Shown one piece after another: positions 1 through 5,705 of a DNA stretch of 6,796 bases. Numbering within the stretch: the stretch's first letter is position 1; each line of letters starts with the position of its first letter. The DNA is taken from NCBI GenBank assembly GCA_035656415.1, contig DASRSM010000143.1:1-6796 (forward strand), in the 5' to 3' direction. Below the pieces are notes generated by a model. It was not told the origin of the DNA. It saw only the letters and a program-made list of their open reading frames with translations, and ran no database searches. The position numbers were made by a program, and so were the translations under genes. This DNA is from JAFAHZ01 sp035656415 (GTDB lineage: Bacteria; Vulcanimicrobiota; Vulcanimicrobiia; Vulcanimicrobiales; Vulcanimicrobiaceae).

Positions 1-1
1 G

Positions 2-868
2 CGAACGAAGTTTGCGCGCGTCTTTCGCACGCCGATCGAAAAGCGCGGCGACACGGCGCGCCGCGCGGTGCTGGCGGCGCGGCTGCGGCCGTTCTTGATG
101 CGGCGCACCAAGGAAGCCGTCGCGCTCGACCTGCCCGAGAAAACCGAAATCGTCACGCGCGTCGAACTCGACGGCGCGCAGCGCGATCTCTACGAAACGA
201 TTCGCCTGGCGATGCACGAACGCGTACGGGCCGAGATGCGGCGTCGCGGCTTGGCCCGCAGCCGCATCGTCGTGCTCGACGCGCTGCTCAAGCTGCGCCA
301 AGTCTGCTGCGATCCGCGGCTCGTGAAACTTCCGGCCGCACGCAACGTGCACGACTCGAATAAACTCGAAGCGCTCTTCGAGATGCTGCCCGAGCTGATC
401 GACGAAGGCCGGCGCGTGCTGCTCTTCTCGCAGTTCACGTCGATGCTGGATCTCATAAAACCCGAGCTTGCCGAACGCGGCATCGACTACGTCGAAATTC
501 GCGGCGACACCAAGGACCGCGAAACGCCGGTGCGGCGCTTTCAAAACGGCGAGGTGCCGCTGTTTTTGATCAGCCTCAAGGCGGGCGGCACCGGATTGAA
601 CCTCACCGCCGCCGACACGGTGATCCACTACGATCCGTGGTGGAATCCGGCGGTCGAGCGACAGGCGACCGATCGCGCCCATCGCATCGGCCAGCATCGC
701 CCGGTCTTCGTGTATAAGCTCATTACCGTCGGTACGGTCGAAGAACGCATTCTGGAGCTGCAGCAACGCAAAGGCGCGCTGGCCGCAGGCATCTTCGACG
801 ACGCCGCCGCGGCCGCGCAGCTCTTAGACGAACGCGAGATCGAGCGATTGTTCGCCGCGGGCGGTTGA
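2..868 (+). CDS. SNF2/HepA-family DEAD/DEAH-box helicase, C-terminal part (5' end outside window)
   Basis: This is the C-terminal 288 residues of a SNF2-family ATPase, a class of ATP-driven dsDNA translocases that remodel protein-nucleic acid complexes. The reading frame is open from position 2, so the gene starts before the window. Visible parts in order are the end of the first RecA-like lobe (TPIEKRGD near residue 10, then RPFLMRRTKEAVALDLPEKT from about 29), a linking stretch with LLKLRQVCCDPRL near 95-107, and then the second lobe. That lobe shows RVLLFSQFTSMLDLI (138-152), motif V LKAGGTGLNL (192-201) and motif VI with the arginine-finger signature QATDRAHRIGQ (221-231). The C-terminal tail has the usual TVEERILELQQRKGALAAGI. 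All helicase motifs in this part are intact and the stop is normal, so I see no decay. Walker A and DExH motifs lie outside the window. It converges on the 891-1676 gene with 22 bases between stops. A short copy of its 3' end recurs at 3900-3941. The family call is confident; the cellular role cannot be told. Confidence 0.95.
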   Translation, partial: RTKFARVFRTPIEKRGDTARRAVLAARLRPFLMRRTKEAVALDLPEKTEIVTRVELDGAQRDLYETIRLAMHERVRAEMRRRGLARSRIVVLDALLKLRQVCCDPRLVKLPAARNVHDSNKLEALFEMLPELIDEGRRVLLFSQFTSMLDLIKPELAERGIDYVEIRGDTKDRETPVRRFQNGEVPLFLISLKAGGTGLNLTAADTVIHYDPWWNPAVERQATDRAHRIGQHRPVFVYKLITVGTVEERILELQQRKGALAAGIFDDAAAAAQLLDEREIERLFAAGG

Positions 869-890
869 CAAGCTCAGCGCGATGCTATCG

Positions 891-1676
891 CTATGGAAAC
901 GGGTTGTCGGAGGTGACGGTGCGGCCTTGCAACGCTGCGACTAGATCCTGATATGCCGACGTCTTCCCCGTTATGGATTGATAGTTATCCGCAAGCGTTG
1001 CGCCGCCGGCCTTCACGATGCTTGGAACGTCGAATCCTAAGAACCGCATCCAATACAAATAGACGATCGCGCAGCCGGTAGACACGGCGTCGCCATCGGT
1101 TTGTTCGGTCTTACTAACCCAATCGGGAAAGCCGGCTTGCGCCCACGACGGACCGGAGTAATACGCAGCCAGCGTTCCCGCGGGCGTTTCATTCTCGGCA
1201 CAAAACCGCGAGAGACCCTCGCCATGACTATAGGCGCAGTTCCAACCGCGATTTTGTGGCCCCATGAAGCATTCGCTCAGTTCGGCAATGTAGAGAGCCG
1301 TCTGCAAGGCGAGCGGCGTCACCGTTATGTTTGCGAAGCACGCGTCGAGATATAGTGTGCCTCCGGAGCTGAAATCGCAGCCGTAGTGGTAGGCACCGCC
1401 CGAGCCGTCGTTCGCGTCGCTCAAGGGAGCGATGACAACCTCGACCGAGCCTCCCGCGATGCCGAAGAACGTCTGTATGTCGTCGTAAGGAGCGGCTACC
1501 GCGTTCAGAAGCTGCTGTGCAATCGCCTGGCCCGGCGCACCGAGAGCGGCGTCGTACGAAACGGTGACGTTCCCAGCGACGCCGACTTGTGTAGCCGGAT
1601 AGTCTAAGCCCGTGGCCGGCGCCAACGGCCGCCGAATGTGCTGGCCGGCCCGAACGAGGACCCTCGGTTCGCTCAT
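891..1676 (-). CDS. Uncharacterised protein of 261 residues with six cysteines
   Basis: I do not recognise a named family with confidence. The start at 1676 is chosen over an in-frame ATG at 1712 because AGAAGGG (1691-1685) sits 8 bases upstream of it, giving 261 residues beginning MSEPRVLV. There is no obvious signal peptide or membrane segment. The N-terminal half is beta-rich (VGVAGNVTVSYDAALG, residues 31-46; SVEVVIAPLSDAND, 77-90). A helical region then holds LYIAELSECFMG (128-139) and GWNCAYSHGEGLSRFCAE (144-161). A final helical part (GCAIVYLYWMRFLGF, 201-215) ends in AYQDLVAALQ (241-250). Cysteines are at 100, 113, 136, 147, 159 and 202. The helix AELSE followed by a downstream HGEGLSR helix loosely resembles the layout of gluzincin-type metallopeptidases, but no HExxH motif is present. 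If related, it would lack the usual zinc site; this is inference only. It converges on the helicase gene and diverges from nfeD, so it is transcribed alone. Confidence 0.8.
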   Translation of the reverse strand: MSEPRVLVRAGQHIRRPLAPATGLDYPATQVGVAGNVTVSYDAALGAPGQAIAQQLLNAVAAPYDDIQTFFGIAGGSVEVVIAPLSDANDGSGGAYHYGCDFSSGGTLYLDACFANITVTPLALQTALYIAELSECFMGPQNRGWNCAYSHGEGLSRFCAENETPAGTLAAYYSGPSWAQAGFPDWVSKTEQTDGDAVSTGCAIVYLYWMRFLGFDVPSIVKAGGATLADNYQSITGKTSAYQDLVAALQGRTVTSDNPFP

Positions 1677-1684
1677 CACTGAAA

Positions 1685-1722
1685 CCCTTCTTTGAATGTA
1701 CCACCGCTCCACGGCAGCCCAA
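1685..1722 (-). promoter_or_regulatory. Possible sigma70-type promoter and ribosome binding site for the 891-1676 gene
   Basis: Reading the minus strand, TTGGGC (1722-1717) and TACATT (1700-1695) are separated by 16 bases. AGAAGGG (1691-1685) follows as the Shine-Dalgarno sequence, 8 bases before the ATG at 1676. The -10 is only 4 of 6 to consensus and lies so close to the Shine-Dalgarno that a transcript from it would keep only part of the latter. The promoter is therefore weakly supported, while the ribosome binding site is good. No comparable promoter for the divergent nfeD gene could be picked out in the same gap. Confidence 0.3.
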
Positions 1723-1771
1723 TCAAACTCATCTCACGGGATTTTCTGCGCAACGTGTTAAAGGCGTGAGG

Positions 1772-3085
1772 ATGCGGATGTGGGTTGTCGGCGCCCTCGT
1801 TCTGCTCACGATTGGTGCGACACCGCGGGCGCCGGCTGCGCCGAGCGCTTCGGTGGTAAACGTCGTGCGGATCGACGGCGTGATTGGCCCGGCAATGGCG
1901 AGATACGTGCTGCGCGCTCTCGCCCGCACAGCGCGCGAGAACGCGCAGGCGCTCGTGATCGAAATCGACACGCCCGGCGGCTTGATGAAGTCGATGGACG
2001 ATATCACCAAGGCCCTGCTGCAAGCTCCAGTGCCGACGGTGGCGTACATCTATCCGACCGGGGCGCGCGCCGCCTCGGCAGGCGTCTTCATCACCTACGC
2101 CGCCTCAATCGCCGCAATGGCGCCGACGACGCACCTCGGCGCGGCGCATCCGGTTAGCATTGCCATGGGCACCGGCGCGAGTGGTGTCGACAAGACCGAA
2201 ATGACGAAAGTTACCAACGACGCCGCCGCGCAGATCCGCGGATTTGCGATCCGCAACGGTCGCAACGCCGCTTGGGCGGAGCAGGCGGTTCGGCAGAGCG
2301 TCTCGATCACCGACGAACAAGCGCTGCGCCTTCACGTGATCGACGTCGTTGCAGATAGCCCGCGCGATCTGCTTGCGAAGGTCGACGGCCGGAACGTTCG
2401 CACCGCAACGGGTCTGCGCCGACTCCAAACACGTAGCGCGCTCGTCGCCGACATCCCGATGGACCTCATGGAGCGATTCTTACTGCTCCTGAGCGACCCA
2501 AATATCGGCTTCATCCTGATGACGCTGGCGATTTATGGGTTGATCTTCGAGCTCAGTAATCCGGGCTCGATATTTCCGGGCGTCATCGGCGGGCTTGCGC
2601 TCGTCCTCGCACTGGCGTCTTTCGCCGTCATCGAAGTCAACGTCGCCGGCTTGTTGCTCATCGCATTCGCGGTCGCACTGTTCATTGCCGACATCAAAGT
2701 GCCCAGCCACGGCGTCCTCACCGCCGGCGGCATCGCAGCGTTCGTGGCGGGTTCGCTGCTTCTCACACAGGAGCAAGCACCGTTTCTGCGCATCTCGCTG
2801 ACGCTGATTCTGACGGTCGCGGCGCTAACCGCAGCGTTCTTCATCTTTGCCGTTGGTGCCGGAGTCCGTGCCCAAGCACGGAAGGTCCAAACCGGGCACG
2901 AAGCGCTGATCGGTGCCACCGGCGTGGCGCGCAGCGACCTCGCCCCGCTGGGAACGGTGTTCTTGCAGGGGGAGTTGTGGAATGCCAAGAGCATCGACGA
3001 CCCCATCGCGGTCGGCGAGCACGTCCGCGTCGTTCGCGTAACCGGGTTGTCCCTGGACGTGCGTAGGCCAGACGACTCGTCATAA
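1772..3085 (+). CDS. nfeD: NfeD-family membrane-bound ClpP-like serine protease (full-length, long form)
   Basis: This is a long-form NfeD protein of the PH1510 type, a membrane-anchored serine protease with an extracytoplasmic ClpP-like domain. Residues are numbered from the GTG at 1766. An N-terminal hydrophobic signal spans about 5-19. The protease domain covers about 30-205, with the oxyanion-loop motif IDTPGG (67-72), the nucleophile Ser104 in GARAASAGVF and the partner Lys148 in MTKVTND. These match Ser97 and Lys138 of the Pyrococcus enzyme. About five hydrophobic membrane segments follow (around 245-263, 271-289, 292-309, 316-333, 343-366). A C-terminal NfeD OB-fold occupies about 376-432, with GELWNAKS and GLSLDV. 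Start choice: AAAGG (1760-1764) is 7 bases before the ATG at 1772 but only 1 base before the in-frame GTG at 1766, so 1772 is preferred. An ATG at 1778 is also possible. The slipin gene begins 18 bases after the stop. Relatives cleave the C-terminal hydrophobic part of their partner stomatin. All domains and both catalytic residues are present, so an active protease is likely. Confidence 0.95.
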   Translation: MRMWVVGALVLLTIGATPRAPAAPSASVVNVVRIDGVIGPAMARYVLRALARTARENAQALVIEIDTPGGLMKSMDDITKALLQAPVPTVAYIYPTGARAASAGVFITYAASIAAMAPTTHLGAAHPVSIAMGTGASGVDKTEMTKVTNDAAAQIRGFAIRNGRNAAWAEQAVRQSVSITDEQALRLHVIDVVADSPRDLLAKVDGRNVRTATGLRRLQTRSALVADIPMDLMERFLLLLSDPNIGFILMTLAIYGLIFELSNPGSIFPGVIGGLALVLALASFAVIEVNVAGLLLIAFAVALFIADIKVPSHGVLTAGGIAAFVAGSLLLTQEQAPFLRISLTLILTVAALTAAFFIFAVGAGVRAQARKVQTGHEALIGATGVARSDLAPLGTVFLQGELWNAKSIDDPIAVGEHVRVVRVTGLSLDVRRPDDSS

Positions 3086-3103
3086 ACGTAGAGAGGGCCG
3101 AAA

Positions 3104-3886
3104 ATGGACGCCGTGATGTATATTTCGATCGTCGTCATCGTTGCACTGCTCGTGTTGCTCTCGGCCGCGGTCAAGATCTTGCGCGAGTACGAGCGCGCCG
3201 TCGTTTTTCGACTGGGGCGGCTGCTGAGTGCTAAAGGACCCGGTGTGGTCTTCCTCATTCCGCTCGTCGATCGAATGGTGAGAATCGATCTGCGCCTCGT
3301 CACGCTCGACGTACCGCGTCAGGAGCTCATGACGCGCGACAACGTACCGGTCAGCGTCGATGCCGTGGTGTATTTCCGGGTGATCAACGCCGAGGACGCC
3401 GTCGTAAAAGTCGAGCACTTTTCGAAAGCAACGTTCATGCTCGCGCAGACGACCCTACGCAGCGTGCTCGGTCAGCACGAGCTGGACGAGCTCTTGAGTC
3501 AACGTGATCGCATCAACCAGCAGCTCCAACGCGTCATCGACGAGCGTACGGAACCCTGGGGAATCAAGGTCATGCTCGTCGAGGTGCGCGACGTCGCCTT
3601 ACCCGAAACGATGAAACGCGCGATGGCAAAGCAGGCTGAGGTCGAGCGCGAACGGCGCGCGAAAGTCATCAACGCCGAGGGCGAGTATCAAGCGGCCGAA
3701 AAACTCGTCATGGCCGCCGAAAAAATCGCAACTCAGCCGATAGCGTTGCAGCTGCGCTACCTGCAAGCCCTCACTGAAATCGCTGCCGAGCAGCACACGA
3801 CAACCATCTTCCCGCTTCCAATTGATCTCTTGACGCCGTTCCTGAAAAGAGCCGGCGATAGCTCGGAAGGCTCGCGCAGTACTTAA
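3104..3886 (+). CDS. Slipin/stomatin family SPFH-domain membrane protein
   Basis: This 260-residue protein is a bacterial stomatin-like slipin, of the length usual for the family. It has one N-terminal membrane segment (about 5-25) and an SPFH/Band 7 domain (about 28-190) containing YERAVVFRLGRLLSAKGPG (29-47), LDVPRQELMTRDNVPVSVDA (68-87) and GIKVMLVEVRDVALPE (153-168). A charged coiled-coil stretch contains the family hallmark RERRAKVINAEGEYQAAEKL (182-201). The C-terminal end has the conserved TTIFPLPIDLL (233-243), the hydrophobic region which in the Pyrococcus pair is the site cut by the NfeD partner. The start is fixed by GAGAGG (3091-3096) 7 bases before the ATG. The 18-base gap to nfeD and shared strand indicate one operon, and nfeD-slipin pairing is a recurrent arrangement in prokaryotes. 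Slipins oligomerise at the membrane; the proposed role is scaffolding membrane domains or envelope stress adaptation. No truncation is seen. A hairpin terminator candidate follows the stop. Confidence 0.95.
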   Translation: MDAVMYISIVVIVALLVLLSAAVKILREYERAVVFRLGRLLSAKGPGVVFLIPLVDRMVRIDLRLVTLDVPRQELMTRDNVPVSVDAVVYFRVINAEDAVVKVEHFSKATFMLAQTTLRSVLGQHELDELLSQRDRINQQLQRVIDERTEPWGIKVMLVEVRDVALPETMKRAMAKQAEVERERRAKVINAEGEYQAAEKLVMAAEKIATQPIALQLRYLQALTEIAAEQHTTTIFPLPIDLLTPFLKRAGDSSEGSRST

Positions 3887-3899
3887 AGCACACATTTCG

Positions 3900-3941
3900 C
3901 GTAAAGGTGCGCTCGCCGCAGGCATCTTCGACGATGCCGCC
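3900..3941 (+). pseudogene. Echo of the SNF2 helicase 3' end (14 codons)
   Basis: This stretch translates in frame as RKGALAAGIFDDAA, identical to 14 residues near the C terminus of the helicase encoded at 767-808. The two 42-base copies match at 38 positions. The four differences (cgc/cgt, ggc/ggt, ctg/ctc, gac/gat) are all silent third-position changes. That pattern says both copies descend from translated, selected coding sequence and not from a recent copying event. The similarity stops abruptly at both ends: upstream lie the slipin stop and 13 unrelated bases, and downstream the sequence passes into a hairpin. There is no start codon and no other part of the helicase nearby, so it is a remnant or a recombination scar and not a gene. 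The copies are in the same orientation, 3133 bases apart. Confidence 0.7.
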
Positions 3942-3961
3942 AGTTACGGCTGGCGTTTATT
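3938..3961 (+). terminator. Likely Rho-independent terminator of the nfeD-slipin operon
   Basis: CGCCAG (3938-3943) and CTGGCG (3950-3955) form a perfect 6-bp stem around a 6-base loop, followed on the plus strand by TTTATT. It lies 51 bases after the slipin stop and just before the stop of the convergent lipoprotein gene. The stem is short and the T tract is broken by one A, so the strength is uncertain. On the minus strand no T tract follows, so it suits the plus-strand operon. The left arm overlaps the last bases of the helicase echo. Confidence 0.5.
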
Positions 3962-4817
3962 GATAAAACGGCGGGACGAACGTCTCGGCTGGAACCGATC
4001 GGGGAAATCGCACCTGCGTCAGCTGATAGTGCCATACGCCGTGACCCACCATAATGCCCAGCGTGCGGATGCCGGTTTCGACGAAGCCGTCGGTCTGCAG
4101 CCAATAGCCGCCGACGGTGCTGTAGTGTTGCTCGACCGAGCCTCGGAAGCCGTACGTCGAAGCGTTGAACCGCATCGTGCAGAAGTGCATGTTGCGTAAG
4201 TTGACCACGACGTCGGCGAGCTGATGGCGCGGATTGCGATCGCGTGGGATTAAATGCAGTGCATGGCCCGGCGCGCCGTCGCTACACGTCGCCGGTCCTT
4301 TGTCCACCACGCTATAGATGTTGGTCCCGATCACCTCGACGACGGCGATGGTTCGCAGATCGCCGGGCGGCCCCGGCGTCGGCGTCGCGTAGCTCGAGAC
4401 CGATGGATCGGTCTTTTGATAGTCCAGCATGCCGTCGCGCAGCGCGCGGAACGCACCGTACCAGGTTGGATCGAAAAACGCGCGTGTGCTGACCAGCCGC
4501 CGTCCGTCTTCCTCGCTAATTTCCGAAGCGTAGTCGTCGGTGCGATGCCGGATCGACCATTGCGAGGGAAACGCGCTCCCTCCAGTCAGCATTTCGAGCC
4601 AGACGAGATGGCGAATGACGGTTAGCGAGATGGAAAGGTTGTCGCCGTCGCCTTCTATCGTATAGGTGAGGTACTGCGGTTGGGGCAGCGCGCGCATCGA
4701 ATCGACGGCGGCAGAGTAGAATGCCTCAGGCGAAGCCGGCGCTTGTTCGGCGAGCGCTTGCTCGGAGCCACAGGCAAGCAAGATCAGCGCAACGCCAAAG
4801 ATCGGTCCGGATCGCAT
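3957..4817 (-). CDS. Predicted lipoprotein/secreted protein of unknown function, 286 residues
   Basis: The N terminus has a short hydrophobic signal (about 5-15) ending in a lipobox, LLAC, with Cys16 as the lipidation site. An AxA-type cut after ALA (21-23) is a weaker alternative. The mature part is mostly beta-strand in character: QYLTYTIEGDGDNLSISLTV (48-67), WSIRHRTDDYASEI (87-100), DLRTIAVVEVIG (153-164) and, near the end, EQHYSTVGGYWLQTDGFVET (229-248) and WHYQLTQVRFP (262-272). The last two resemble the strands seen in LolA-like or other outer-membrane-associated half-barrel proteins, but I would not assign a family on this. Two further cysteines (178, 213) could form a disulfide. A proline/threonine stretch (TPTPGPPG, 145-152) looks like a loop. 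From memory, similar proteins are common in Candidatus Eremiobacterota; I could not check this. It converges on the nfeD-slipin operon and lies 62 bases downstream of the 49-codon gene on the same strand. Function is unknown. Confidence 0.85.
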   Translation of the reverse strand: MRSGPIFGVALILLACGSEQALAEQAPASPEAFYSAAVDSMRALPQPQYLTYTIEGDGDNLSISLTVIRHLVWLEMLTGGSAFPSQWSIRHRTDDYASEISEEDGRRLVSTRAFFDPTWYGAFRALRDGMLDYQKTDPSVSSYATPTPGPPGDLRTIAVVEVIGTNIYSVVDKGPATCSDGAPGHALHLIPRDRNPRHQLADVVVNLRNMHFCTMRFNASTYGFRGSVEQHYSTVGGYWLQTDGFVETGIRTLGIMVGHGVWHYQLTQVRFPRSVPAETFVPPFYQ

Positions 4818-4823
4818 AGTGCG

Positions 4824-4829
4824 ATTCTA
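4824..4829 (-). promoter_or_regulatory. -10 element for a possibly leaderless transcript of the 3957-4817 gene
   Basis: On the minus strand TAGAAT (5 of 6 to TATAAT) ends 6 bases before the ATG at 4817. That spacing would put the transcription start at or next to the start codon. No Shine-Dalgarno-like sequence precedes this ATG, unlike the genes at 5029 and 5508, which supports leaderless initiation. No clear -35 box is visible at 16-18 bases. Two copies of GCGACC (plus strand, 4835-4840 and 4856-4861), 21 bases apart, lie over the -35 region and could be an activator site, but six-base matches are weak evidence. Confidence 0.4.
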
Positions 4830-4879
4830 CAGCTGCGACCGGCCCGCGAAGTTCCGCGACCATTAGAGGCGCGTAAGAA

Positions 4880-5029
4880 TTACTTTTGGCGCAGGCGCAA
4901 GGCTGCGGCTTTTATCGGATTGGGACGCGCGTTTTCGTCGGCGCGGCGCCGAGACGGCGAATCCGTGGGCATCGCTACGCTCGACGCGATGTTAATCGTC
5001 GCGATCGGGATGCCGTTGTAGAAACTCAT
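4880..5029 (-). CDS. Small orphan protein, 49 residues
   Basis: A 49-codon frame starts at ATG 5029 behind a near-perfect Shine-Dalgarno sequence, AAGGAGG (5040-5034), with 4 bases between. This is the strongest ribosome binding site in the window. The same frame stays open upstream to 5344, but that extension runs across the terminator and into the ABM-like gene, so it is not used. The protein begins MSFYNGIPIATINIASSVAM and ends in a basic half with RRR at 27-29 and LRLRQK at the C terminus. There are no cysteines, no convincing membrane segment and no motif I recognise. About three quarters of the codons end in G or C, as expected for a real gene here. It could be a small regulatory or nucleic-acid-binding protein or a peptide precursor; nothing in the sequence decides. 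An inverted repeat overlaps its start codon. The lipoprotein gene follows 62 bases later. Confidence 0.6.
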   Translation of the reverse strand: MSFYNGIPIATINIASSVAMPTDSPSRRRADENARPNPIKAAALRLRQK

Positions 5030-5103
5030 TCTTCCTCCTTTCCTCGTATTTTTCAAACAAACTGTTTCATTCATCAATACCCGTTTGGCGCCGAATGAGT
5101 TTC
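5021..5103. repeat. 11-bp perfect inverted repeat spanning the start and leader of the 49-codon gene
   Basis: GAAACTCATTC (5021-5031) and GAATGAGTTTC (5093-5103) are exact reverse complements separated by 61 bases. The first arm covers the start codon and codons 2-3 of the small gene. The other arm lies 64 to 74 bases upstream of that ATG. If transcription starts upstream of 5103, the mRNA could pair the start codon into a long-range stem while the Shine-Dalgarno sits in the loop. If it starts near 5041 (see the promoter entry), the repeat would only act as DNA, for example as two operator half-sites. Confidence 0.6.
5034..5077 (-). promoter_or_regulatory. Possible promoter and strong ribosome binding site of the 49-codon gene
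   Basis: On the minus strand TTGATG (5077-5072, 4 of 6) and AAAAAT (5053-5048, 4 of 6) are 18 bases apart. A start near 5041 would leave a leader of about 12 bases that contains the AAGGAGG ribosome binding site (5040-5034). The region is clearly more AT-rich than its surroundings, in line with a promoter. The ribosome binding site is secure; the promoter boxes are weak. Confidence 0.35.
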
Positions 5104-5120
5104 GCTGCGAGATTGGTCTG

Positions 5121-5161
5121 AAAGCAAATAACGCCGCCCTCGAACGAATCGTAGGCGGCGT
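5121..5161 (-). terminator. Rho-independent terminator of the ABM-like gene
   Basis: Read on the minus strand, ACGCCGCC (5161-5154) pairs perfectly with GGCGGCGT (5138-5131) across a 15-base loop. The T-rich tail TATTTGCTTT follows (5130-5121). It begins 26 bases after the stop of the 5188-5508 gene. It separates that gene from the 49-codon gene downstream, which suggests the latter has its own promoter. Confidence 0.65.
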
Positions 5162-5187
5162 CACGGCAACGGAATGGGATCTGTGCT

Positions 5188-5508
5188 TTACGTCGTGGCT
5201 TTGGCTATCGTTTTGTAGAACGTCGAGTTGAGAACGTCGTAACTCCTTGCGACCGGGGGTTCCTCGAGCAGGTGCTTGACGCTCTCGAGAATTTGCACGT
5301 ACGCGGTGCCGGCATACGTATTTGCCTGTTCCTGCGAGCCCCAAAAACTGATAACGATGGCTTTCGTCGTATCCGAGCTCAACAGGCAGACCTGGTCTTG
5401 AAAACCGTCCTGGAGGCGAAGTACCGGGAGCACTTTCTCTTCGAGCGCCTTCATCAGCTGGTCGACGCTGCTCATTTTCGGACGCATGGCTACTATTCGA
5501 GCAAACAT
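5188..5508 (-). CDS. Small ABM-like (antibiotic biosynthesis monooxygenase-type) dimeric alpha/beta-barrel protein
   Basis: The 106-residue protein starts MFARIVAMRP. The start at 5508 is chosen over an in-frame ATG at 5526 because AGGAG (5517-5513) lies 4 bases upstream of it. The layout is that of a single ferredoxin-like ABM/dimeric alpha-beta barrel unit: first strand FARIVAMRP (2-10), helix VDQLMKALEEKVLPVLRLQ (15-33), the turn DGFQDQVCLL (34-43), then strand KAIVISFWGSQEQANTY (49-65), where the SFW followed by a polar helix is typical. A final helix and strand end in YDVLNSTF (90-97). Proteins of this class dimerise. Some oxidise aromatic substrates or degrade haem, but many small ones have no known substrate, and no catalytic residue can be named here. 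It is followed by its own terminator and is divergent from the lipoprotein gene at 5706. The fold call is fairly good; the function is open. Confidence 0.8.
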   Translation of the reverse strand: MFARIVAMRPKMSSVDQLMKALEEKVLPVLRLQDGFQDQVCLLSSDTTKAIVISFWGSQEQANTYAGTAYVQILESVKHLLEEPPVARSYDVLNSTFYKTIAKATT

Positions 5509-5526
5509 ATCTCTCCTAACGATCAC

Positions 5527-5705
5527 CGGCTCTGTTCGTCAGCCAATAAAGAAGCCGCCTCGACCGTACTACGCCTTGGGGAGCGTCAGTAACGGTGGGC
5601 AGCTTTTTTTGTGGCGCCTAGAGTCGCTGTAAGCCGAGTATAGCACGAATCCGGGGCGGAGAGGCTGGGCGACGGAATCTGAGCGGCGAGGTTGAAATAC
5701 GCTGC
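5527..5705. other. Divergent intergenic region between the ABM-like gene and the repeat lipoprotein
   Basis: These 179 bases must hold the promoters of both flanking genes, but no pair of boxes is convincing. For the right-hand gene TGAAAT (5693-5698) is a possible -10 only 7 bases before the ATG, and TATAGC (5639-5644) is another candidate without a -35. A run of seven T at 5604-5610 has no stem before it. No tRNA, repeat or small gene with a ribosome binding site was seen. Confidence 0.4.

Noticed and set aside
879..891. Hairpin GCGAT-GCT-ATCGC after the helicase stop as a terminator
   Set aside because: The stem has only 5 pairs with a 3-base loop and no T tract on either strand.
1766..1768. 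GTG as the start of nfeD
   Set aside because: The AAAGG sequence would be only 1 base away; the ATG at 1772 has proper spacing. The difference is two residues, so it does not affect the protein's interpretation.
2533..3303. Long minus-strand open frame of 256 codons opposite nfeD and slipin
   Set aside because: It is antisense to two well-recognised genes, its product is low-complexity (rich in S, T, R, A) and no ribosome binding site supports it. This is the usual shadow frame in GC-rich DNA.
4880..5344. 154-codon version of the minus-strand frame that contains the 49-codon gene
   Set aside because: The extra N-terminal part crosses the terminator hairpin and overlaps the ABM-like gene in another frame; the strong ribosome binding site belongs to the internal ATG at 5029.
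5604..5610. Run of seven T as a terminator tail
   Set aside because: No inverted repeat precedes it on the plus strand, and no plus-strand gene ends upstream that would need it.
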